A DNA stretch of 44,924 nt from a virus, in the IMG/VR virus record IMGVR_UViG_3300046000_006534, positions 1 to 44,924 of that record. One strand, 5' to 3'. Under the pieces are notes generated by a model. That model was not told the origin of the DNA. It did no database searches and saw only the letters and a program-made list of their open reading frames with translations. Below are positions 1-6,754 of the stretch, piece after piece (position 1 is the first letter of the stretch; each line of letters starts with the position of its first letter). The translations under genes and the position numbers were made by a program.

Positions 1-2
1 TG

Positions 3-1439
3 GCCACCCACGTCAAAGAGTTGATTGCTCAAAACTATGCCGCCCTGTTGCGCCTTTGGCCCAATGCCCCGGCTGGCATCTATTCGGCGGGCCTTGGCCG
101 CAGGCAGATGCGACAGGTGACCTTCGCGGGCATCCAGTCCGTTGCCAAGAAAGCAGATAGCTTTGGCCATATCGACATTCTGATTGTGGACGAAGCCCAT
201 CTGATCCCCCGGTCCGGTGACACGCTCTATCAGAAATTCATCGAAGGGCTGCGCCTGACCAATCCAAATTTAAAGGTCATTGGCTTGACCGCAACGCCGT
301 TCCGGCTGGATAGCGGGCGGCTGGATCGGGGGCAGGGCGCAATCTTTGACGGTATCGCTTATGACATTCCAATCCCCATGCTGGTCACGCGCGGATATCT
401 TGCGCCCCTGATCAGCAAGCGCCCCGGTTTCGTTTTCGACACGACCGGACTGCACACCCGTGCCGGGGATTTTGTCGAAGGCGAGATGAACGACCGGTTC
501 AACAAGGATGACGTGACGCGGGCCGCCGTGTCAGAAATCATCGCCTTGGGGCAAGACCGCCGATCATGGCTTTTGTTCTGCATTTCAGTTGACCACGCTT
601 CCGCCGTCAAAGCCGAGTTGATCCGCCAGGGCATCCCGGCCGATCTGGTGACGGGGGAAACCCCAGCGATGGAGCGGGCGCGCATTCTGGAGGATTTCAA
701 AGCCGGTCGCATCCGGGCGCTGACCAATGTCAACGTCCTGACGACCGGGTTTGACGCACCCGCGACCGACCTTCTGGCATTCCTGCGGCCCACAAAATCA
801 CTTGGCCTTTACATGCAGATGGCGGGCCGTGCCATGCGGATAGCCCCCGGCAAAGAGAATGGTCTAGTGCTGGACTATGCTGGTAACGTCGCCCGCCACG
901 GGCCGGTTGACGCCGTGTCCGCCACAGAGGGTAGCGCCAAGTCCGGCAATAAGTTGGAGGGGGAAATCGCCACCGCCCCGGCCAAGACGTGCCCTCAGTG
1001 CGACTCGATCCTCTGGATTGGCGCGCGCGAATGTGTCGATTGCGGCCATGTTTTCCCGGAGCCTGAACCCAAGATCGAGCGCGAAAGCAGCACCGACGCC
1101 ATCATGAACCTGACCGCCGTTGACGATTGGCAACCCGTGCGTGACTTCGCGTTGACGCGCCACAGCAAGGACGGCAAGGCATCGCTGCGAGCCGATTATC
1201 TGGTTGGATCGCGCGTGGTCAAAGAGTTTGTCTGCTTGGAGCATGTCGGGTTTGCGCGCCAAAAGGCCGTGACATGGTGGCATCAGAACGCCGGGACCAC
1301 GCCACCCGCAACGGTGGCGGACGCGCTGGAAAGGCAGGCAGAGGTGCGCATTCCGACCGAAGCGGTGGTGCGCAAGGAAGGCGACTGGTGGCGCGTCACC
1401 CGCACACGCGGCGATGCACGGCAAGAGGTGGCAGCGTGA
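3..1439 (+). CDS. DEAD/DEAH-box superfamily 2 helicase with zinc ribbon, 5' truncated
   Basis: This is the C-terminal 479 or so codons of a superfamily 2 helicase; the window edge removes the start and the Walker A motif, both intact in the second copy at 42550-44160. Visible parts are the DEAH box (VDEAH), motif III (TATPFR), the helicase C domain with TTGFDAP and the arginine-finger motif QMAGRAMR, then a four-cysteine zinc ribbon (CPQC near codon 325 and CVDC about 15 residues later). It differs from the second copy at 11 residues. Its stop overlaps the next start (GTGA). The probable role is DNA unwinding in phage replication or repair; the family resembles RadD/YejH-type helicases, which is an inference. 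Confidence 0.9.
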   Translation, partial: ATHVKELIAQNYAALLRLWPNAPAGIYSAGLGRRQMRQVTFAGIQSVAKKADSFGHIDILIVDEAHLIPRSGDTLYQKFIEGLRLTNPNLKVIGLTATPFRLDSGRLDRGQGAIFDGIAYDIPIPMLVTRGYLAPLISKRPGFVFDTTGLHTRAGDFVEGEMNDRFNKDDVTRAAVSEIIALGQDRRSWLLFCISVDHASAVKAELIRQGIPADLVTGETPAMERARILEDFKAGRIRALTNVNVLTTGFDAPATDLLAFLRPTKSLGLYMQMAGRAMRIAPGKENGLVLDYAGNVARHGPVDAVSATEGSAKSGNKLEGEIATAPAKTCPQCDSILWIGARECVDCGHVFPEPEPKIERESSTDAIMNLTAVDDWQPVRDFALTRHSKDGKASLRADYLVGSRVVKEFVCLEHVGFARQKAVTWWHQNAGTTPPATVADALERQAEVRIPTEAVVRKEGDWWRVTRTRGDARQEVAA

Positions 1440-1684
1440 CCGTTTACCGCGCCCTGACATTCACGGATTACGAGCGTTGTGCCAAAGCTGGCATGACAGC
1501 CGCGCAGGCCGCCGCCCATTTGGGCGCCTCCCACAAGTCGGTCCACGCGATGACGGTGCGGCGCGGCCTGCGCTTTGCCCCGGCGATTGTCCGTGACCAT
1601 GATCCCGACGCCCGCGTAAAGGCGTTCTCTGCCTCGCCCGCTGCCATTGCTAAATGGGAGGCGTCACGGTGCAAGCCCAGATGA
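1436..1684 (+). CDS. Small helix-turn-helix-like protein
   Basis: This 82-residue protein starts at GTG 1436, overlapping the helicase stop (GTGA); the second copy at 44157 uses ATG in the same place, which supports this start. The segment MTAAQAAAHLGASHKSVHAM fits a helix-turn-helix of the kind that reads a short DNA site: an Ala-rich first helix, a turn at LGAS and a recognition helix. The C-terminal part is basic. It sits in the helicase/methyltransferase cluster, so it may be a regulator or a DNA-targeting helper. No specific function can be assigned. Confidence 0.7.
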   Translation: MTVYRALTFTDYERCAKAGMTAAQAAAHLGASHKSVHAMTVRRGLRFAPAIVRDHDPDARVKAFSASPAAIAKWEASRCKPR

Positions 1685-1995
1685 TCGGATACCCATGCGC
1701 CGTCTGCCGTCGTGAGGGCGGGGCCGTCACCATCTACTTGACCGGAAAACCTATGGTGCAGACATGCAGCACCGATTGCGCGAGGCTTTTTATGACCGCT
1801 GGCCCAGCCCTGACACCATCCGAAGAAATCGCATCCGCAAAAGGCGGCGAAGAGGCGGGGGCATATCTTGACCGGATCGGCAAAACCGACCTTGCCAAAC
1901 TGACCGGGCTAGAATGGGATAAATTCTGCCAGACCATGTTTACCGCATCCTGCGCCGAGCTGCGCCGCATGGCCGACGACGCGGTGCCGTTTTAG
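1681..1995 (+). CDS. Small putative zinc-binding protein
   Basis: This is 104 residues from ATG 1681, which overlaps the previous stop as ATGA; an in-frame ATG at 1654 would give 113 residues but overlaps the upstream gene more deeply. The N-terminus holds CAVC and, about 25 residues later, CSTDC. This spacing is typical of a small treble-clef or zinc-ribbon fold. The rest is helical and charged. The gene abuts the methyltransferase (stop at 1995, next ATG at 1996). Its role is unknown; its conserved place between helicase and methyltransferase in both terminal copies suggests a functional link. Confidence 0.7.
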   Translation: MIGYPCAVCRREGGAVTIYLTGKPMVQTCSTDCARLFMTAGPALTPSEEIASAKGGEEAGAYLDRIGKTDLAKLTGLEWDKFCQTMFTASCAELRRMADDAVPF

Positions 1996-2655
1996 ATGCG
2001 CGTTTTGATTGGATGTGAACTCTCTGGTGTTGTCCGGCGTGCTTTTTCTGCGCTGGGGCATGATGCATGGTCATGCGACATGCAGCCGTGTGAAGATGGC
2101 AGCAACCGCCATATCATCGGCGACGTGCGCGACGTAATGCACATGGGATGGGATTTGCTCGCAGTCTTTCACCCACCCTGCACCCGCCTTTGCAACTCTG
2201 GTGTCAGGTGGCTAAACGCCCCTCCGCCCGGTCGCACTCGGGACGAAATGCAGGCCGAATTGGTAGAAGGGGCTGCGCTGTTTTCGGCGGTCTGGAATGC
2301 CCCGATTGAGCGTGTCGCGGTTGAAAATCCGGTCATGCACAAATACGCGAAGGCATTGATCGACAACTATCAGCCCGCCACCCAAACAGTGCAGCCGTGG
2401 TGGTTTGGGGATGCTGCGTTTAAGGCCACGGGGCTTTATCTTCGGGGTATCGCCCCATTGCGGCCAACTCAAAGGCTGACGCCGCCGCGCAAGATCGACG
2501 CCCCGCAGGAACACGCGCGTTGGTCAAGAATCCACAGAGCAAGCCCCGGCCCGGACCGCGCCCGGCTTCGTAGCGAAACTTTCCCCGGAATTGCCGCTGC
2601 GATGGCCGACCAGTGGGGCGGTGACGCAAACAGAGAAACGGCAATTCAATGCTGA
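1996..2655 (+). CDS. DNA (cytosine-5)-methyltransferase-like protein
   Basis: This 219-residue protein has the order of C5-methyltransferase motifs: an N-terminal SAM-binding start (MRVLIGCELSGVVR, then an acidic residue after strand 2, SCD), the catalytic-loop motif HPPCTRLCNSG with the Pro-Pro-Cys nucleophile, an ENP motif in place of ENV (VAVENPV), and a C-terminal FPGIAAAMADQW segment like motif X. It is far shorter than a full enzyme (usually 300 or more residues) and has no obvious target-recognition domain. Phages often carry this short family. The target base is not predictable, and it may need a partner. It overlaps the primase start by 7 bases. Confidence 0.72.
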   Translation: MRVLIGCELSGVVRRAFSALGHDAWSCDMQPCEDGSNRHIIGDVRDVMHMGWDLLAVFHPPCTRLCNSGVRWLNAPPPGRTRDEMQAELVEGAALFSAVWNAPIERVAVENPVMHKYAKALIDNYQPATQTVQPWWFGDAAFKATGLYLRGIAPLRPTQRLTPPRKIDAPQEHARWSRIHRASPGPDRARLRSETFPGIAAAMADQWGGDANRETAIQC

Positions 2656-4988
2656 CAACACCAGACCTTTCACCCCTCGGCGCAGCCGCAGTCGAATATG
2701 CCAAGCGCGGCTGGGCCGTCTTCCCCCTTCTGCCAGAATCGAAAGAACCCCTGATCAGCAAGCGCATGGGTGGGCGCGGGTTTCTCGACGCCACCACCGA
2801 TCTGCAAAAGATCACCAACTGGTGGCGTGTCACACCCAATGCCAACATTGGCCTTTCCCTCATCCATTCTGGGCTGGTCTGTGTTGATGCGGACACCTAC
2901 CGTCCGGAATGCGAGTGGGCCTCATTCATCGCAGGCCGTGATCTGCCAGCAACCCTCGTCCAGCAATCGGCGCGGGGCGGAACCCATTACATCTTTACCG
3001 CCCCCCAAACCACAGACTTCCCGGCCCACTTGTGCAAATTCGTGGACATAAAGCACAAGGGCTACATTGTGCTGGAGCCATCCATCTTTGAGGGTGCGGT
3101 CTACAGCTTTCAGACCGATGACGACCCGGCCCCGGCCCCAGATTGGCTTTTATCAGCTAAGCCACATGTGCCAGAGCGCCAATCGTCATCGGCTACCGTC
3201 ACCGTGCGCACAGCCGATCCGCGTGTCTTGGCCTATTGCCAGACTGCCATTGCGCAAGAGTTGGGCGTGGTGGCAAATGCACCCGACGGCACCCGCAACA
3301 ACACCCTGAACGCCGCCGCATTCAACATCGGGCAGATCGTCGGGGCAGGGCTGGCAGATCGTGACGACATGGCCGCAGCTCTGTCCGAAGCTGCATCGCA
3401 CTGGCCAAACCCTGCCAAGACAGCCGGGACCATCGCATCCGGCTTGACCGCAGGTATGGCCACGCCGCGGGCCTTCCCGATGGATGATGAACCCCCATTC
3501 GATCCGACCGAGATGCAAAAGGTTGTGGATGCAATCTGGTCCAGTTTCGAGCGGCGCGGGGATAAAAGCCGAGAGGAAGCCATTTCCGATGCCATCAAGG
3601 AAATCACCGAAACCCAAACCCCTATGCGTGACCTCTGGCAAGCCATGCCATCATTCCCAACCGGTTCTGCCCGGCGGAAATACCAAGAGGCCATCATGCC
3701 AACATCGGCCGAGTTTGAGCGCCTCATCCCGAAAGACCCAGGATCATTCCCAATATCCTCGATCGTGAGGGGGTGCCCCGGCCTCTTGGGGCAGCTTGCC
3801 GACTTTATCGACGCAGCCTCTCCAACTGCCACCGAGGCTGGGGCTATAGCCGTGGCTATCCCCCTGCTTGGCGCGATCATGGGCCGGGCTTACCGCACTG
3901 AAACCAACCTGCGCACCAACGTCTACACCGTCGCCCTTGGAGGGTCCGGTTCTGGCAAGACAAGCCTTGTAAGCCCTGCCAAAGAACTCCTGACCCTTGC
4001 CAAAATGACCAACATCATCGGATCTGATCGCATCGCATCAGGGTCAGGTCTGCTGAAAATGCTCAGCGGCAACACCCCGAAGGTCTGCTTTCTGGATGAG
4101 TTCGGGCACATGCTGAAGCAGATCGGCGCGCCCGGTGCAGGGTCGCACTCCAAGCAGATCATCACCGAGTTTACCGCCCTCTATTCGGCGGCAAACACCC
4201 TCTTTACCGGCACGGCCTATGCCACGAACCCACCAGACCCAATCGACAGCCCCCACCTATGCTTATTCGGCATGGCGACGCCAGATCAGTTCTGGGACGC
4301 CTTCGGGTCATCTGCAATGGAGGATGGATCAATCGCCCGCTACCTGATTTTTCCAATCGGAAAGAGCGGACCGAAAGACCCAGACATGCGCTTTCAATCT
4401 GAAATTGTGGATGCCATGGAAGGTGTCGCCAACGCTGTCGGAAGCCGGGTGCGCGGCAATCTTGGCATTGCCCAGATATGTCAAGCCGAAATGTCGGCGG
4501 GCGCGGAAAAAGCCCGGCAGTCGCTCATTCGCACCATGACATCATGTGCCGAATATGCCGAGGCGAACGGCGTCAAGGGCGGCTCTGCCATCTTGCGACG
4601 CGTTGCTGAAAACGCCTACAAGATAGCCCTGATCAGCGCCGTCGGGGTTGACCCAGTCGCGCCCAAGATCACCGATGCAGACTTTGCCATTGGCCACGCC
4701 TTGGCCCGCTGGTCAGCCACATCCATGATTGCCAACATCGCCTCTCACATCGCAGATAACCAATATGAGCGCGATGTGAACGCAGTCGAGCGGCGCATTG
4801 AGGCCGCTGGAAAGGATGGCATCCTGCAAGGGAAACTGAACAACGACATGCGCGCAATTCGCAAGCGCGACTTTGAAGAGATCATCGCAGGCCTGCTTGA
4901 CGGTGGCGTCATTTTCCGCAGCAAGACAGACAGCAAGAAGCCCGGAAGCCGTGTCTTTCACCGAAAATATCTGCAAGACCAAGACTGA
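2649..4988 (+). CDS. Bifunctional DNA primase/polymerase with C-terminal DUF3987-type ATPase
   Basis: This 779-residue replication protein has an N-terminal archaeo-eukaryotic Prim-Pol domain (about residues 10-170) with the metal-binding motif VCVDAD (D80, D82) and the GGTHYIF segment (H113). A C-terminal P-loop ATPase follows, with Walker A GGSGSGKTS near residue 431 and Walker B FLDEFGH near 480, matching the DUF3987 type often found in phage and plasmid primase-helicases. The likely job is priming and unwinding at the phage origin. It is the last gene before a terminator, and the repeat-rich region 5021-5266 lies directly downstream, which makes that region a candidate origin. Confidence 0.9.
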   Translation: MLTTPDLSPLGAAAVEYAKRGWAVFPLLPESKEPLISKRMGGRGFLDATTDLQKITNWWRVTPNANIGLSLIHSGLVCVDADTYRPECEWASFIAGRDLPATLVQQSARGGTHYIFTAPQTTDFPAHLCKFVDIKHKGYIVLEPSIFEGAVYSFQTDDDPAPAPDWLLSAKPHVPERQSSSATVTVRTADPRVLAYCQTAIAQELGVVANAPDGTRNNTLNAAAFNIGQIVGAGLADRDDMAAALSEAASHWPNPAKTAGTIASGLTAGMATPRAFPMDDEPPFDPTEMQKVVDAIWSSFERRGDKSREEAISDAIKEITETQTPMRDLWQAMPSFPTGSARRKYQEAIMPTSAEFERLIPKDPGSFPISSIVRGCPGLLGQLADFIDAASPTATEAGAIAVAIPLLGAIMGRAYRTETNLRTNVYTVALGGSGSGKTSLVSPAKELLTLAKMTNIIGSDRIASGSGLLKMLSGNTPKVCFLDEFGHMLKQIGAPGAGSHSKQIITEFTALYSAANTLFTGTAYATNPPDPIDSPHLCLFGMATPDQFWDAFGSSAMEDGSIARYLIFPIGKSGPKDPDMRFQSEIVDAMEGVANAVGSRVRGNLGIAQICQAEMSAGAEKARQSLIRTMTSCAEYAEANGVKGGSAILRRVAENAYKIALISAVGVDPVAPKITDADFAIGHALARWSATSMIANIASHIADNQYERDVNAVERRIEAAGKDGILQGKLNNDMRAIRKRDFEEIIAGLLDGGVIFRSKTDSKKPGSRVFHRKYLQDQD

Positions 4989-4991
4989 TTG

Positions 4992-5013
4992 GACCGCCTT
5001 CGGGCGGTCTTTT
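4992..5013 (+). terminator. Rho-independent terminator closing the early operon
   Basis: A perfect 7-bp stem (GACCGCC/GGCGGTC) closed by a TTCG tetraloop is followed by TTTT, starting 4 bases after the primase stop. It separates the early replication operon from the repeat region and late operon. Confidence 0.88.
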
Positions 5014-5020
5014 CATGAGG

Positions 5021-5266
5021 GCAAATAGTTACAACCTGAGCAAATAGTGAGCATAAGGTGCAGTTTCTTGAATAATCCAAGCCGAAAAGTGAAATTCTCA
5101 ATGATATGGTCACTATTTGCTACTATTTGCTACTCAACAAATACAATGGGTTAAGGTAGTAAATAGTTAAATAGATTAAATAGTAGCGAGAGTGTAAACA
5201 GTATGTACACTCACACCAACACCTACAGACCTATGGTGTTCACTATTTGCACTATTTGCTATTTGC
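5021..5266. repeat. Iteron-like ACTATTTGC repeat region (candidate origin/regulatory region)
   Basis: This AT-rich non-coding stretch in a GC-rich genome holds six exact copies of a 9-mer. Two are in the GCAAATAGT orientation (5021-5029, 5040-5048) and four as ACTATTTGC (5112-5120, 5122-5130, 5242-5250, 5251-5259), with a further overlapping CTATTTGC at 5259-5266. Three shorter AAATAG units lie at 5161-5184. Inverted repeats are also present: GAGTGTA (5190-5196) with TACACTC (5206-5212), and AACACC (5218-5223) with GGTGTT (5235-5240). Clustered short iterons, low GC and the adjacent Prim-Pol gene fit a replication origin; a binding region controlling the late operon is an alternative. No open reading frame is supported between 5014 and 5364. 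Confidence 0.75.
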
Positions 5267-5364
5267 TAAGTTTGGCACCCATTTCACCACCCCTTGCGGC
5301 ACCGGGCGCAACTGCGCTATCGTGGTAATGCCAAACCCCGACGCGACCCGGACAGGGCCGCACC

Positions 5365-6003
5365 ATGACAGACCAATCAAGCTTCCTCAAAGGATGGCGG
5401 GCAACTGTAGCTGAGCCATCCTTTCGCATTGGCGACACCTTCCCCATCGCGGCGCGCCAAGCCATCATCAGCGGCCCGCCATTGCCCCCATGCTGGTATG
5501 CCCTGCTGACCATGCCGCAAGGCGAGGCTAAGGCGCAGGCATGGCTCTTGGCCAATGGTGTTGAGAGTTGGTATCCAACCGAAACAGCTTGGCGCATCAA
5601 TCGGCATCGCAAGCGCAAGGAGCTGTATCAGCGCCGCATCGCACCGGGATACCTGTTCGCTCGCTTCGAACATCACCCCAACTGGCCAGCCATCCGCTAT
5701 TCACGGCACGCACTCCGCGTCATCTCGATCAACGGCGAACCTGCGCCAATCACCGATGAAACCATGGCGGACATGCAATCCATCCCGACGCGCCTTGAGG
5801 AAATGAAGCGCAGCGCCACTGCGGCACGCACAATCCATCCCCAAGACCGGGCCACAATCCGCGATGGTTTCATGGCCGGATGGGTGGTGGACGTGGCTGA
5901 AATCTCTGGTTCCATCGCCAAATTCATCATCCCGATCTTGGGCGGCAAGGAGGTCAAGATGCATGTTTCCCGGTTGCAAAAACAACAAGGGGTTGCGTTG
6001 TGA
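5365..6003 (+). CDS. NusG-like transcription antitermination protein
   Basis: This 212-residue protein has the NusG layout. After a 42-residue extension comes an NGN domain (about 43-135) beginning CWYALLTMPQGEAKAQAWL, with the conserved RRIAPGYLFARF strand near 90-101, and then a KOW domain (about 163-205, ending KEVKMHVSRLQ). NusG/RfaH proteins bind the RNA polymerase clamp and suppress pausing and termination. It is the first gene downstream of the early terminator and repeat region and stands directly before the packaging genes, so a role as late-operon antiterminator is a reasonable inference. The start at ATG 5365 has a weak AGGG ribosome site. Confidence 0.85.
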   Translation: MTDQSSFLKGWRATVAEPSFRIGDTFPIAARQAIISGPPLPPCWYALLTMPQGEAKAQAWLLANGVESWYPTETAWRINRHRKRKELYQRRIAPGYLFARFEHHPNWPAIRYSRHALRVISINGEPAPITDETMADMQSIPTRLEEMKRSATAARTIHPQDRATIRDGFMAGWVVDVAEISGSIAKFIIPILGGKEVKMHVSRLQKQQGVAL

Positions 6004-6149
6004 TCAAGATCGTGTATCTTGCGTGGCAATCCCGGTCAGTAATCGCCACGCTTGGCGACAGAACATCCTGGGGGAGCGCAGGCCGGGACCGCGATAGCAC
6101 CCCACGGCAATGCAACTGCGCAAGCCATTCAAGAGGTATCAGTCAATGA
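6000..6149 (+). CDS. Small hypothetical protein between NusG-like and TerS
   Basis: A 49-codon frame starts at GTG 6000, overlapping the NusG-like stop as GTGA, and ends at 6149, overlapping the TerS start as ATGA. An AAGGGG sequence precedes it. Four-base overlaps on both sides match the tiling used throughout this genome, which is the main support. The product starts MIKIVYLAWQSRS and is Ser/Arg-rich with two cysteines near the end (QCNC). No family is recognised. Confidence 0.5.
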   Translation: MIKIVYLAWQSRSVIATLGDRTSWGSAGRDRDSTPRQCNCASHSRGISQ

Positions 6150-6754
6150 CCGCACGCAAGCCAAGGGGCGGCGGGGCCGGGCAAACGCCAACGCGGGCAC
6201 AGGCCGCTAAGGCCAAAGGTGGCGCTAAAAAGGGCAACACCAATTTCATTCCCTTCCCAATCGGAAACCAACTTTGGAAGTCTCGCAGCATCCACTCCGG
6301 GCCAGCCCTCAAGATGGCCTCTGCGGAATTACTCTGGTCGTCCTGCTGCGAATATTTCGAATGGAACCGGGATAACCCGCTTTGGGAAATGAAGGCCTTC
6401 GCGCATCAAGGTGCTGTGACGCAGGAACCTGTTGCCAAGATGCGGGCCATGACCATTGGCGCAATGTGCGTTTTCCTCGACATATCCAATGAAACTTGGA
6501 TCGACTGGCGCAAGAACCGCGATGATCTGCAACCGGTGATCAAGCAAGTTGAAGCCATCATCTATGCACAGAAGTTTGAGGGCGCATCGGCCGATCTGTT
6601 GAACGCATCCATCATCGCCCGCGATCTGGGCTTGGCTGACAAGCGCGAACTGTCAGGCCCCGGAGGTGGCCCGATCCAGACCATCAACAACGATATGACG
6701 CCGCAGGAGGCCGCAGAAGCCTATGCAGCCACCCTTGACGCTAACAAAGGCTGA
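6146..6754 (+). CDS. Terminase small subunit (DNA-packaging protein)
   Basis: This 202-residue protein starts at ATG 6146, preceded by AGAGG; an in-frame ATG at 6110 is possible but has no ribosome site. It begins with a basic, Gly-rich segment (about 1-30), then a helical core (IGAMCVFLDISNETWIDWRK near 110) and an Asn/Asp-rich tail with GPGGGPI near 185. This resembles the P22 gp3/Sf6 gp1 type of small terminase, which recognises the packaging site and recruits the large subunit. It overlaps the large subunit start by 32 bases. Confidence 0.85.
   Translation: MTARKPRGGGAGQTPTRAQAAKAKGGAKKGNTNFIPFPIGNQLWKSRSIHSGPALKMASAELLWSSCCEYFEWNRDNPLWEMKAFAHQGAVTQEPVAKMRAMTIGAMCVFLDISNETWIDWRKNRDDLQPVIKQVEAIIYAQKFEGASADLLNASIIARDLGLADKRELSGPGGGPIQTINNDMTPQEAAEAYAATLDANKG

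Larger units (their letters stand above)
1..2200. repeat. Left copy of the diverged terminal redundancy
   Basis: This stretch matches 42722-44921 base for base at a constant offset of 42,721, without indels. It carries scattered substitutions that are mostly third-codon-position changes. It covers the end of the helicase, the HTH protein, the zinc-binding protein and the start of the methyltransferase. The match stops at 2200; the last three bases of the window (44922-44924) differ from 2201-2203. The simplest reading is the overlap of a circular genome assembled from two close strains. Confidence 0.93.

Noticed and set aside
864-1460. 198-codon minus-strand frame under the helicase, with a 240-codon counterpart at 43459-44181
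   Set aside because: Both are antisense shadows of the helicase; their presence in both copies only reflects that the loci are homologous.
1-2200. Genuine gene duplication of the helicase/HTH/zinc/methyltransferase cluster
   Set aside because: Both copies are at the very ends of the window, each is cut by the window edge, and the right copy runs into the same next gene as the left. A circular-map overlap explains this with fewer steps.
5021-5266. Possible CRISPR array in the AT-rich gap
   Set aside because: The 9-mers occur in both orientations, without regular spacer length, and are too short.
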